A stretch of DNA of 64,000 nucleotides from Lithobates sylvaticus (GCA_028564925.1 CM053028.1:361021802-361085801); one strand, 5' to 3'. Positions 22,081-33,894 are shown, numbered from the stretch's first letter. Notes: a model not told the origin generated them from the sequence alone. Made by a program: numbers and translations.

Positions 22081-23074
22081 CATCAAATTTTCATCAATTT
22101 TTATTATTTAAAGCAAACTGGAGAGGGGAGCCTCGTGTCAGCACAAGTCTGATCATTGGCGGACGGGCAGCGTGTTCTCCCAGCACAGCCATAAAACTGA
22201 CAATGCTGAGATGGATGTGCTTTTATGCCTGGTGTGGTCAGCTTGAAATAGGAAAGCAGAGGGACTTACAGAATCACCAGGTATTTCAACCAAACAAAAA
22301 AATACAAAGAGCGCAGGATACTTTTTAGCACAAGGTACAACAGACGCATACCAGGAATATGAAATGTTAGGGTACCATACACTTTAAGACTAACCATTTA
22401 GGTACATCAGGTCACTGGCAACCCCATCTAAAGGTAAAATTATAATTTGGATCCAGGAGGTAAACCGTAAAAATACAACATGGCAGCTAAAAGCTGAGAC
22501 ATTGACTTCTACGTTTACACTGACAACCCCCAACCTCAATTCATTACTTTGTTGGCCTTTAATGTTCTAGCTGAAATATTAATTATATGCCTAGATCGAC
22601 TAGTATGAATTTACACCCTTATGTGGTGGTTAAGGATATTATGTTAAAAGAGAAAGCAAGGATTAGTAATTGCTGGTCGTCATCTTTTGTAGTGTCAAGG
22701 AACAGGTGCTGTGCAGCACAGGCTTGGGATTTTAGGGAAACCTAACCTTACTTTTTTACACTTGTCTAAGCCCCAAGGACTAAAATGTGAAGACAAATCC
22801 ACTTCAAAAAGCCTTTTTTTTTTTTTTTTTCTTTAATAAAATGGGTTAATATCTTGCTTTATCCTTGGTGGTGTTTGACAGCTCAAATTCCCTAAAAGTC
22901 TTTGTCCCCTGACCAGTCTAATTGTTTTCCTCTCACCCCCAGGGATAATGTGTGCTGTGTTTTAACCTTTCCATACCAGTGAACATTGCAGTCTAAACAA
23001 TTATTCTGTCTAACAGTGGGTCTTCTATACAGAATTGGACATCTCATTTTCTTTTTTAACTTTTCTCTTTTTAG
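22081..23074. other. OPA1: Intron sequence just upstream of the OPA1 exon
   Basis: No repeat family is recognised with confidence. A poly-T run lies near 22808-22830, and a polypyrimidine tract ('cttttttaacttttctcttt') runs directly into the AG at 23073-23074, forming a strong 3' splice site. Confidence 0.55.
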
Positions 23075-23144
23075 AAAAAGTAAGAGAAATCCAGGAAAAA
23101 CTTGAAGCCTTTATTGAAGCCCTTCATCAAGAGAAGTAGCCCAA
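23075..23144 (+). CDS. OPA1: OPA1, last coding exon (C-terminus of the mitochondrial dynamin-like GTPase)
   Basis: OPA1 is a dynamin-related GTPase of the mitochondrial inner membrane that drives inner-membrane fusion and cristae shaping. This 70-bp exon follows a polypyrimidine tract and AG. Its first two bases complete a Lys codon (phase 1). It then encodes K and VREIQEKLEAFIEALHQEK, followed by TAG at 23137-23139. From memory, human OPA1 ends with the same residues except Asp for the first Glu after KL. This is the coiled-coil end of the GTPase effector-like domain. Five bases after the stop comes GTATGT, a good donor, so the stop codon is close to an exon end and followed by a 3' UTR intron, as in human OPA1. 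The other reading frames are closed. Upstream exons are outside the window. Confidence 0.93.
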
Positions 23145-23397
23145 GTATGTAATTTTCCTGTTTACTTCTGTTCAGTGTTTTTACATTTTTGATGCCCTTC
23201 TTTGTTTTTCCCTATTTACTAAAAACTGTCTCCTTATCGTTGGCCACTGTGTTAATTATGGAAAATTAATCAGGTGGCTTCAGAAAATTGCTTACGGTCC
23301 TGGGTAATTACTGGCACTTAGGATGCTATTCCAGATGCCTCAGAGTACAGCTGTGATTTTATGTGGTCAAGGAACAGTAATCATAGTCAATGTAGGA

Positions 23398-23615
23398 TTC
23401 AGGGCCCATTCACACTTGTGTGTTTCAGAGTGCTACAGTGCATCTGCAAAATGTATGAAAAATAGTCCCCTTTAAATTATATGAAACTGTTCACATCCAC
23501 GCACTGCATTTTTGGGTTGTGCTCTGCACTATTAAATAGTCCTGCTTGTTGCATCTGCAGTGTGTTTTTCTTAGAGAGGAAGTAAACTCTGATGGGTTTT
23601 ACTTCCTCTTTATTC
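23398..23615. mobile_element. MITE fragments, including a 40-bp end-to-end palindrome
   Basis: 'cagggcccattcacacttgt' near 23400 is one end of a TTCACAC-type MITE; the other end is not clear. At 23573-23612, 'gaggaagtaaa' faces its inverse 'ttttacttcctc' across about 12 bases, like the two tips of a family B/C TTAA MITE with almost no interior. Confidence 0.5.
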
Positions 23616-23794
23616 CCTAGGACAGGAAGTGGAAGAAATCTCTCGAGCAGGGCACGGTGTGGAAGAAAAAATAAATGGGGAAATTTAAAAATAAAAAACT
23701 TTGGCAATGGCACATGAATCATCTTTGACAGTGGCATTTTGTATTTCCCCTAAAGGGTGAGCTCTTTTGTGGAAAAAATATTTTTAGCAAATAA

Positions 23795-25393
23795 CTTACC
23801 CATTTCAGACTCGTTTGTAGAAAAAAATGAAAAGGAAAATAAAAATAAAACTGTTGAAAGAAAAATTGTAAAAAAACAAAAAGAGAACCAAAAACCATAG
23901 TTCCGGGTCAACAGGACCCAAGTAATCATAGAATGCCCCTCAACATGAGGGGGGACAATTCCGCTAAGTTGCTGGGCGGGGGGGCAGTAACGTAGCCCGA
24001 GAGGTAAATAGACCAGATAACTAGTGTCAAATTGATCACTTAATATATGTCCCAGAGCGTAGTAGATTAGCAACGGAGTGGGACCAATAGATTGTACGAT
24101 CAAACCGATGTAACTTGCCCCACCGCACAGCACATATCATGTGCTTTGCACCAATGAAAAGAATTCTTTCTGTTTTCAACCTTCAGGCTGGCGCCGCTCC
24201 TCCAGATTACGTTCCTCCCTGTCCAGCCAGTGCATGGCAGAAGTAGGATTGTCAAAAAAGTGAGATGATCCATTGGCGAGTACCTTCAATTTTGCTGGGT
24301 ATAGCTTCAAATATTGAACATTCACTGCCCGCAGTCTTTTCTTGATATCCAGGAATTTCGCCCTTTGCCTTTGTACTAACGCCGAAAAATCAGGGAACAG
24401 CAAGATTTTTGCATTATCCACTTTGAGACAGGGAGTAACTCTGGCTTTAGACAGTATGGTGTCCCTGTCTCTGTAATTGAGTATACGGAACAGGAAGGGT
24501 CTCGGGGGTGCACCCTGTGGTGGCGGGCTCGTTGGGACCCTATGGGCTCTCTCAACCACGAACATAGATGTCTTTCCCAAACGTGTCAGCTAACCATGCT
24601 TCGATGAATGACACAGGGTTCTTGCATTCTACCTTTTCCGGGATGCCTACCGTGCGTATGTTGTTTCTGCGGAGTCGGTCCTCCATGTCCTCCAACCTAG
24701 ATGCGTTGGCAGCCGCCATGGAGTGAGTATATTTAACATCTGTCTGTAATTGCTGCCATTCATCCTCTAGTGTGCTAATACACCCTTCCACTGCAGAGGT
24801 GCATTCACGCAACTTTTGCATATCCTGCCACACAAATGATATTTCCATTTTCATGCTTTTCACCTCCCCAGCTAAGTTAATAAGATGAGTTGCAGACAGT
24901 GACTGTAGCCAGTATATCTCCGAGTGTTGACTCAGTATTGTCATTATTGCTCTGTATGCTGGGCGCCGCCATATTGGATAGTTGTGTGGGGCTTTGGGAC
25001 ACAGGGGACAGAGCAGGTGGATGAGCCAGGATCAGAGGCGTGTCATCCAGATCCCTGTTATCCTCCTCCGGATCATGTCCACTAGGCCCTGGGGTAGATG
25101 GAGTGTCTTTCCCCCATTTAGAGAAGAGGCGCTGGGCCACTTCCTTAGCGGGGCTGGAGGCCGCCATCTTGGAGCGGGACATCTGGCGGGATTCGGGGGC
25201 CCTGTCCGCGTCTAGACATCATAGGGCACAAAAATAATACTGGCCTTTTGTTCAGTAGATTCCGCGGAGTTCAGCGGTGTCTGTCCCGAGGCTGTAGGTT
25301 GCAGGATGGCGGTGCTATGGCTCGGATTCTGCAGGATATTCACGGAGCAAACAGCTGCACGTCCTCTTACATGCCTCACTTGGCCACGCCCCC
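23795..25393 (-). mobile_element. L1/Tx1-type LINE insertion: 5' UTR, ORF1 and a short downstream stretch only
   Basis: Exact 15-bp copies of ATTTTTAGCAAATAA lie at 23780-23794 and 25394-25408, directly at the element borders. On the minus strand the 5' end reads GGGGGCGTGGCCAAGTGAGG, then about 210 bp of 5' UTR, ORF1 (25182 down to 24176) and about 380 bp more. ORF2 and a poly-A tail are absent. The usual L1 truncation removes the 5' end; here the 5' end is present and the 3' part is not. Confidence 0.85.
24176..25182 (-). pseudogene. L1 ORF1 protein (transposase_22 family), frameshifted
   Basis: ORF1p is the trimeric RNA-binding chaperone of L1. The minus-strand start is MSRSKMAASSPAKEVAQRLF. 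Next come a low-complexity Ser/Pro region, a heptad-rich coiled coil (HLINLAGEVKSMKMEIS and on, about 24890-24700) and the RRM entry RLRRNNIRTVGIPEKVE. The C-terminal domain includes VVERAHRVPTSP, PRPFLFRILNYRDRDTILSK and FPDFSALVQRQRAKF, with the stop after RRQPEG. The total is about 335 residues, normal for amphibian ORF1. At least two frame changes lie between about 24940 and 24550, so it is not functional as read. Confidence 0.92.
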
Positions 25394-25925
25394 ATTTTTA
25401 GCAAATAATAAGAAAATATATATAGCATATACAATTGCGACACAAGTGATATTGTAATTGAAAAGGAAAGATCATTTTAAAAATATTCAATCTGCAGCTC
25501 TGTAGTTTTATGTAAAATGCAATATGGCTACCTTGAAACATTATGTACATAGATGTTGTACAGAACACCCCCCAGATATGTAGTTTCCTGCTTGAGTTGT
25601 TGGCTTACTGATTTTCCCAGAAGTCTGCACTAAGATACAAATCAGATTTTAAGCATCCCCTGCAACAAAAATTAAATTTCTGGTCAGATACGTTCAAAGG
25701 GAAATCGCATCTAAAGGGATGGCAGACCCTGCCACTTTCCTCATTATGAAACCACTCCTATTACATTCACTTTCCCAAATGGATACAAACAAACACACAG
25801 GGATTTCTTCAGAATAACAAAAGGTAGGAATCTGCAACAAAGTTTGTTAAAATCCTTGAAAAGTACATAGATCACCCGGGGGGGATGTTGTTTTTTTTTT
25901 TTCTCAACAAAAGTGGAGTTACTTT

Positions 25926-27065
25926 TTAACCACCTTGCGTCCTCTACTTTCCGGGGGTATATCTGAATGATGTCTGTAGCTACAGACATCATTCAGATAT
26001 CGGCATTTTAAGCCGGCGATTCCCTGCACCATAAGAATGATCATAGTGGCTTTTCCGCCGCTTGATCGTTCTTACGGGCGGCGGGACGTCCCGCCGCCCT
26101 CCGGTGCTTCTACCGACTTACAGCTTCCATCGGTGAGTCGGACACGGGATCGGCCGGCCCCCGGAATGGTGATCATAGAGTTTTCCGGCGGACCAGATGG
26201 TCGCCGGAGTCTCTATGATCGTTCGGAGGCCAGGCGTGATGTTATGACGTCACGCCTGGCCTCTGCATTCAATTAACGGTGCCGCCTCAGCTGGGAAGCC
26301 GTGATCTTTTTTTTTTTTATTTTAGGCTTCCCAGCCTAGTGGTGAGATGTGGGGTCTTATTGACCCCATATCTCACTGTAAATAGGTCCGATCATGCCAT
26401 ATTCCTGTTACAAGGGATGTTTACATTCCTTGTAATAGGAATAAAAGTAATCACATTTTTAAAGAGTCAAACAAAAAAAAAAAAAAAAGTAAAATTAACA
26501 ATAAAAATAAATAAAATTTAAAGCGCCCCTGTCCAGAAGCGAACGCATACGTAAGTGCTGCCCACATGAAACCGGTGTTCAAACCACACATGTGAGGTAT
26601 CGCCGCGAATGTTCAAACGAGAGCAATAATTCGAGCCCTAGACCTCTTCTGTAACTCAAAACATGTAACCAGTAAAAAATGTTAAAGCATCGCCTATGGG
26701 GATTTTTAAATACCAAAGTTTGGCGCCACATTTTAAGCGTGACATGTTGGGTATCTATTTACTCGGCGTATCTTCATCTTTCACATTATGCAAAAAAATT
26801 GGGCTAACTTTACTGTTTTTTTTTTTTTTTTTAAAGCATGAAACTGTTTTTTTTTTTTTTTTCTGAAAAAAATGTGTTCGAAAAATTGCTGCGCAAATAC
26901 TGTGCGAGATAAAAAGTTGCAACGACCGCCATTGTATTCTCTAGGGTCTTTGCTAAAAAAACATATATAATGTTTGGAGGTTCTATGTAATTTTCTAGCA
27001 AAAAAATTATGAATTTTACATGTAGGAGAGAAATGTCAGAATTGGCCTGGATCTCAAGTGGTTAA
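25926..27065. mobile_element. TTAA-bounded element, family K, copy 1
   Basis: The ends are TTAACCACCTTGCG and the inverse of TTAACCACTTGAGATCC, with TTAA at both edges. Inside are a perfect hairpin around 'gatgtctgtagctacagacatc' (about 25969-25992), 'gatgtttacattccttgtaa', and AT runs. Copy 2 lies inverted at 52872-53684, and a fragment at 3655-4046. All share 'actcggcgta', 'gctgcgcaaata'-like and 'tttggaggttc' landmarks. It is non-coding. Confidence 0.85.
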
Positions 27066-27426
27066 ACAATTAGTGTTGCATTTCTTTGCACACTGCTGTC
27101 AACCTAACTCTACAATTTTTACAGGGATGCACAGGAATGACCGCATTAGTCACAGGTTGAATCCTCCATTGCATCCTCGCTGGGACAGACCCAGGATCTG
27201 GCTGTACTCTCTGGCACAAGTGATTTCAATTTTGAAGCGGGCTTAAAACAATTACAAATCCTTTGGCAGCTAAACAGCTCACGTGTAATTAGCATTTTGC
27301 CTGGAATTCAGCTTGAATATTTATTGACATAAAATAACATATGTGCTTTTAATAGATTAGATTTATAACAGGCAGTTGTTGTTCTAACACTTTTAATGGC
27401 ATTCTGTGAAATGTTTTTCTTTATAG

Positions 27427-30310
27427 GCAATTCTTTAAGAGTGGAGAAAGCAAACGGGTGTATGAATTCTACAGACAGTGAAGACATGAAGCTATCTGCT
27501 GTGTAATACACAAGGAATAAAAAGCCCTGATATGAGGCTTTGATTCCCTGATGGCTATATGAAGAACTGATGAGTATTTGTAACACTCTCCAGTGAAGGG
27601 TTGCCTACATGTTGCTGCTGTCCTGTGTTTGTGCTGTACATTGATCACAGTTGTCAGCTTCTTTTTACTTGATCTGATAATTTGGGGCATGATATGTCAT
27701 TTTAGCATCTGTATATAAATCCTTAGCACTTTTCCATTTCATTTCTCCTTATATGGAAGTATTGCAGACTGCATGTGTATAATGTTTGTATGTGTTCTCA
27801 ATAATGGCATAAGATATATGAAATGAAATAAGAAAAAACGCAGTTAAATCCCAATCAGCACAATGTAGTTTCATCAGTTGGCATTTTGTCCTGGAAAGCC
27901 TTGTGCTAAGTGTGAAATTGTAGTATATAATTTATTTATTGAGCACCAAACTTAACCTGGCTATACATTAGTAGAGTTTCAAATGAATGTTCGTATGAAA
28001 GTTCTATGTACGTTTAATGACTGGATAACTGTAATTTGAAAGTACTTCAAAATGTAGTTTCCTTTTAACATTCGATTTTGAAATTTAATGCAATTTCCTG
28101 AACAAAAACCACATTCACTGGTAGAAATTTGTTCAAGAAAATGTTTTCACCCTACCCTTTTGAATTTTCTCATTATTGTGGTCGAAATATGAACGTGGAT
28201 TTGAACCCACTAATAATTAGAAAGTCAGAGGAATGTTCTTAAAAAAAAAAAAATTGTGAACTAAATTCTACTAGCTTATAGCCAGCTTTTCCTTCCCTTC
28301 ACTGATTAGATCTAAAAACAAAGTTTACCAAGGAAGAGGTTTTGATATGATTACATCAAAGTTGTGTCCTAGTTTTTGTAGAAAGCACGTAGGGGCCTAG
28401 TGATTGAGTTTTTCTGTATTGTGCATTACACACATTTGCACTAAAGTTGTAATACATTTAAAAAACCTTTAAAAACAAGGCACCAAATCCTCACATTATG
28501 TGATTATAGTGAAGTTGGTGTCACTGTAAAGATGTTAGGAGATTGTGCTAACAAGAACATTTCTTGTAGCCCATAGAAACCAATCAAATTCCTTCTTGCA
28601 TTTTAAACTCTGCACTGCATTAATGTTAGTCAGAAGCTATCCGCAACAAGAATGCACCCCTAAGAATATTTCTTGGTTCCTATAGTAACAAATTATCTTT
28701 CAGCTATCATTTCTGAAGAGCAGAGTTTAAAATGATAATACCTGAACACAGCAGTTTTATGTTGACCATATATACATTGAGATTTTAACTAAAATAGCAC
28801 TTGTCATCAGGCCATATAGGCAGGGATATATTCCCAAATGAATTATTTTTTTTTTTTTTTTTATATTGTCACATGGTTTACCAGGCAAGCCCATTTTCTA
28901 ATTTCTTGCATTTTCTTCTTATAAACACAGGCTCAGTGAAAGAATCCTACTTGTAACTGTATCAATCGTCATTTATGCACTTTTTTCAGTGTCCTCAAGC
29001 ACTTCCACTGTTGAAAGATTTCTTCCACCAGTGCAAATCCTATTTTGTTTCCTTCAGAAATTCTTGTTTTCATTAATACTAAAAAAGTTTCTTATGTCTT
29101 AATAGCAATGGCAAAAAAAAATGTCCTTTCAAAGTGTCTGAATGATTAGCTCTTGGCTATATTCTTTTTCACTTTGGCTAGGCATAGATGGAAATTCAGC
29201 CAGTTCAGCAGGGACCGGCCAGATTCCACTCTGTGTGCGACTCTCCCTTTTCAACAGAAGTCGATCATTAGATCGATGTCTGCCAAAACAAACACGCTGG
29301 AAAACATTTGTCGACCAGCAGCTGCAGCCACTGAGCACTGTATTCTGACAGCAGTGAGAGCAGCTTTCTGAACAAAATGTCCCGGCGGGGGTGACAAGCA
29401 AGGTGGATGGAGGAATCCTTAGACTTTCTTTCTTTAGATCTTTGTTTCTAATGGGGGAGTGAGCGAAAAAACTTCATTAATTACTGTAGACACAATAATA
29501 AATAAGACCAGTCTCTAACATCACTGCTTGTCACAACTGAACAACTATATTCTCATATATGGGCTCTTATTACCTAATGAACTCAAAATGGGATAGCATA
29601 ATATAGTCTCATGAATGCATATATTATATGCTGATCGCTCCTTAAAAGCAGCAATGACGTTTTGTGAGTATTTCCCAGAAATATGTATTTCTTTCTCGTC
29701 ATTGTGGGACACAGGAAGTCGTTAACCTTTGGGTTATATTGCTGCCTACAGGCGGATTGGACACTGGCAAAATAAAATTTAAAAACCACCTCCTACTACC
29801 AGCTTTACTCAGATTTTCCTAGTGTCCTAGCAGGTTTGATGTATTTTCCTTAATCTGCTAACTTTAACTTCATTTTGCTGGCACAATGAATTTATTCTTT
29901 ATTCAATCTCTACATCATTGTTTGCGCTGATTGCTATCTTGTAGTTGTCTGGCACAGCCATCCCCAGCCTAACTTTTGCAGTGCCACGTCTGTAAACTGC
30001 TAGAGAGTGGACCTTCGAGCTCTTGGTTCTGCATAAGGCGCTTTCCAGAACCTGTTCTGGCCCACACAGACCTTAGACCAGACTATAATGTTCCAAGATT
30101 TGTGGCTGGTGAAAGGATGACATTTCGACTGTGTTCGTTGAATATGTAAGATTTTGTGTATTCTGCTGCACATTATTTAATAGTTTTCAACATGTGAAAT
30201 GTGACTTGGATATAATTTGGTGTCCTATTTTAATTTATGAAAATATTTCAATGAACTTTACACCTTAGAGGTTTTTACACTTAATAAAATATTCTGATGT
30301 GTTTTTCAGC
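27427..30310 (+). other. OPA1: OPA1 non-coding last exon (3' UTR), end uncertain
   Basis: The acceptor TTTTTCTTTATAG ends at 27426, and the exon starts GCAATTCTTTAAGAG. Read in phase with the previous exon it stays open for 17 codons, but this lies after the OPA1 stop. The nearest poly-A signal is AATAAA at 27516-27521; a later one is at 30283-30288. Human OPA1 has a 3' UTR of several kb, and repeats are sparse here until about 29.7 kb, so the longer form is plausible. The start is much better supported than the end. Confidence 0.5.
29675..29850. mobile_element. DIRS-type terminal fragment (fossil)
   Basis: 'tcgtcattgtgggacacagg' followed by 'ttaacctttgggttatatt' and 'ggattggacactggcaa' resembles the inverted-repeat end of a DIRS family different from the one at 18884. 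No coding part is present. It is short and old-looking. Confidence 0.5.
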
Positions 30311-32015
30311 TATATACTAGTAAATACCACCGAAAACAAAATGCTTAATTTGACTTTTCAGAAATCCTAAAGGATACAGTTCTTCTTCAAACATGTAAAT
30401 TAATAAAAAGGAAAAACAGCATATTGAAATCTCTTTAAGCATTGCAGTATTTTATTTTATTATAGTTCTGGCTAAATGTATTTTTTGCATGGAACAGAAC
30501 CAAACTATCTTTCTTACTTTTGTATCCATCACTTTTCCATCTTTGCCCTATGTCTTGTGGGCTAAACTATAGTTCCCAGTATTAAAGCCAACCTGTACCA
30601 GAACTGAGATCAACCCAAAATATGGCAGTTACTGCTGCTTTTATTGTATATCTCTAGTGCACAAAAAAAAAGCTAGGACCCCCTTCCTTGGAGTTAGTAG
30701 GCAGTATAAGGTTATGTTGTCAACAAAAAAAAAAAAGCATACTTTTTTTGATAACACTGCAGAAGGCCCCTGGTGTTCCTATGCAAATACCAATTTTCTG
30801 AAAGCTGATATTTGCTTTGGCTCCGAAACACCCTCAATATGATGCAGGCCTAGTGATGGGTTTGCTTCTGGACTGGGCACTGCATTCTGGGAAAACAGCC
30901 TCTAAATCTGGCTATACAGGTGACGGTATGTCCACATTCAGATTTGTTCTATATGAGCAAATTTTCATATAACAGGACACATTCGGAACACCAGCAGCAA
31001 GGTAATAGAAATCTGCTAGTCACACTTATACCAGTTAACATGTGACTGTAATATGTAAACATAATAAGGTGTTGATGTCCAGTATATGTTCTGAATATGT
31101 TAGCAAGTATGATATCAGATTTGCTCGCTTGTTTGGTTGTCAAAATCACACTGTATATGTCTACTATAGAAAGCAGACTTTAAAATCTGTTTAAAAAGGG
31201 ATGATTGCTGAAAAAAACAAACGTTCTGCCGAAGCTGCCTCTGGACGTCAGTCACGTGTAGGGTGCCTTGTACTAAGCTCTGTAAAAAAAATCTTGGTTT
31301 CACCCAGTCTGGAATACTTGCCTAGTACTAAAACCATTTGGCGTCTCTCATAACTGGTGTGTATACAGCATGATGTGTTAAGGGATCCCAGGTATTTATT
31401 AAATGGAACTGTAAGTGGTCTGAGCAAAAATAAAATACCATTTTGACAGTTTTCTTTTTTTTCTGCGTCTCTTATTTTAATCTCAGTTTCAGGAAATTAC
31501 ATGATTCAGACTTTACTGAACACATTCAGTCCCAAACCCTGTTAAAATGTTTATTATTTTTATCGTAACCACTTTTAAACCAGCTGTCAGTACTCTGGTA
31601 CATATGGGATTAGAGTATGTGATCTGTTTTCTGGCTTTGCCCTTGATGAAGTGTGGTTACACACAATCAGTAGGGTGCTATACCCGCTTTTGGCTCTGTA
31701 TGTGCTGTTTCCAATAAAGGATTAAGTGTGCAGCAATCCCATGGCTGCATGAAATTCTCTGTTTGTTCCTCTGTGGTGCTGTTGGTAAGCAGTGGTTTCT
31801 TTTTTTGTTTTTACAGCTTATAGTTAATCGGAACTGATGGCAACCTACACCCCATAATGTCATGGAGTAGGTTAAAGGGCAACAGCACCCTATTGTAAGA
31901 CCGGTGACTTTATTATTCCTGAGCTCCATATTATATCTAAGTCGTTGAGTCTTAACCTTGTCATTTCAGGAGGCACTTGGCAACTTTCACAAGATAACAT
32001 TAGTTTACGTGGATC

Positions 32016-32048
<33 letters not shown>

Positions 32049-32349
32049 AACAAAAAATAAAAAATAAATTTCTTTTTCCCATCTAAATGTTAAAGGGAAA
32101 CTCCAGAAAAATGTGCTGAATTCATATTTGTTATATTTGGTGCATTTTTGTTTTATGTGATTCGTGTGAGAAGTCACCCATCATATGCAGCCATTAAGCA
32201 CAACAAGTGTAGAAGGATCTATACACTCACCTGAATAGGCCGGACCATTCTAACCCTTCCAAACTGTACCGACCCAAACCGATCTGCTCAGTGGAAACGA
32301 GGCATAAGAGAGGACCAGTCAAGATCTCACTAACCTGTAAACTGTAGAA
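30311..32349. other. Downstream sequence, no recognised gene; poly-T at 32016-32041
   Basis: The only feature is a 26-base poly-T run. Short frames have no recognisable domain. This is presumably the start of the region 3' of OPA1. Confidence 0.45.
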
Positions 32350-32563
32350 CAGGGTTAGGCAACCTTTCAGAGGTTGAGATCTATCTAGACAAGATGTAGG
32401 AAATGAAATATCCCTGAAGGGGGGGGGGGGGGTTTGGGTTGGCGTCATCACTCTTTAAAAGAAAGAAATAAAGCATTCAATAAACATAGTGTGTCACAGT
32501 AGTGTCTTCTGCCCCGTAGCAGTGTCCTCTGCGCACGCACCCCCCCAATAGCAGTGTCCTTTG

Positions 32564-32604
<41 letters not shown>

Positions 32605-33145
32605 GTCCTCTGCCCCCTCTGTAGTGCCCCCATAGCAGTGTCCTCTGTGGCCCCATACCCCCCTCAATAGTTTCCTCTGCCACCCTATAGCAGTGTCCTG
32701 CGTGCACCCCCCCCCCCCAATAGCAGTTTCCCCTCCTCTGCTCCCCCTGCATAGCACTATCCTCTGCTCCCCCCCCCCCCCACAGTCGTGTCTTCTCACC
32801 CCGCAAAACACAGCTGTAGGTAGCTCTCTACCTTACAGCACTTGTACATCAGAGGATTGAGATGCAGCAACGGATCGGGAGCTGCTTTAGTTAACTTTTT
32901 ATGTTAAGCTGATGATTGGTTGCTAGGACCACCTTGCAACCAATCACCTGCTAGTTATCCTGCAAAGTTAACTAAAGCAGCTCCTGGTCCCTCCCTCTAT
33001 CCAGCATGGTTTTGCCTCTCTGGTAGTAAAAGGGGAGCAACACCAGCGGAGCCTGGGAGAAGCATCAGCACAGCCCTGATAGTAATCTACCTGTTGGCTT
33101 CCCGTAAACGATGGTTACACCGTGATCAATGGGTTGCCGACCCTG
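32350..33145. mobile_element. hAT-like non-autonomous element with internal tandem repeats
   Basis: Left CAGGGTTAGGCAACCTTTCA and right GGTTGCCGACCCTG are inverted hAT-type ends. The interior 32490-32810 is a degenerate array built on 'tagcagtgtcctctg', with an (AC)n run at about 32566-32600 and several C homopolymers. A further inverted pair on 'ttaactaaagcagctcc' lies at about 32880-32985. The flanking 8-mers do not match, so the borders are less certain. Confidence 0.65.
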
Positions 33146-33438
33146 GCTGCGGAGTATCCAGTGCAATGTAGTCAGGTAAAGCCTAGCCTTTCTTTTTGCC
33201 TCACTTTGCCCAGAATCTGGTAAGAAATATCTAGGACACGTGTTTGAAAACAAGGCTGACTATTCCCAAGTTGCAAACTGTTAGGATGAATACCACCAAC
33301 ATATAATTCTCACTAGTGACCTGGACATTTAATAGATAGGCAACTGCTATCCTCATATTGATTAGTGGTTCCAAATTAATAACTACAAACAACAGACACA
33401 AAAGATACACTCCACATCTTTCCAAATAACTGTTCTGC

Positions 33439-33785
33439 CTTATGACACAATTGAAGGTTTTCATACACATGATTATCACATTCATATTACAATTGTATTT
33501 TTCTGGTAACAAGGGGCGTAACATAGGCAGGCTAATTCTAATCAAGACTCGAAAGAATGCAAACATGTACTGAAAACATTATTAGTACCGTATGCACAGT
33601 GAGGGAAGTGTGCAATACATACAAAATAGAATACAATTAAATAGAGAACTTACAGATTTCCTTTACAGTCCTGATTAGAATTAGTCTCCCTATGTTATGC
33701 CCCTTGTTACCATAAAAGTACAATTGTAATATTAATGTGATACCTACGTAATCATGTGTATAAAAACCTTCAATTGCGTCATAAG
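33439..33785. mobile_element. Fold-back repeat with about 105-bp arms
   Basis: Arms 33439-33545 and 33671-33785 are inverted: 'gacacaattgaaggtttt' faces 'aaaaccttcaattgcgtc', and 'ggtaacaaggggcgtaacat' faces 'atgttatgccccttgttacc'. The spacer is about 125 bp. It is non-coding and the family is unknown. Confidence 0.8.
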
Positions 33786-33894
33786 AATTTCCTTTACACT
33801 AGCCAAAAATACATTTTTATTTTCATATTTTTATTTTTATATATAATTCATTTTGATGTGTGATTATCTAGGTTACTTAGCTCAATGAGCACAG

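Larger units (their letters stand above)
1..23074 (+). other. OPA1: OPA1 intron (3' part), upstream of the last coding exon
   Basis: Inferred from the OPA1 C-terminal exon that starts at 23075. I looked for the preceding OPA1 exons, which encode the region ending in the GED-like helix and LAEDLK, and did not find them. The intron therefore runs at least 23 kb. It is filled almost entirely by transposable elements listed separately. The next exon begins with two bases that complete a codon, so this is a phase 1 intron. Confidence 0.7.
23145..27426 (+). other. OPA1: OPA1 intron within the 3' UTR
   Basis: It starts GTATGT at 23145 and ends TTTTTCTTTATAG at 27426. Because the stop codon lies only 5 bases before the donor, the downstream exon junction is too close to trigger nonsense-mediated decay. 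The intron contains an L1 insertion (23795-25393) and a family K element (25926-27065). Confidence 0.75.

Noticed and set aside
27428-27481. In-frame continuation of the OPA1 exon (QFFKSGESKRVYEFYRQ)
   Set aside because: It lies after the OPA1 TAG stop, in what matches the known non-coding last exon; no evidence of readthrough.
29129-29401. Possible exon or MITE around 'tcgatcattagatcgatg'
   Set aside because: Frames on both strands overlap and no clean inverted borders or splice context were found, so neither call could be supported.
32448-32811. Cys/Gly/His-rich frames on the minus strand
   Set aside because: Translation of tandem repeats and an (AC)n run inside a hAT-like element.
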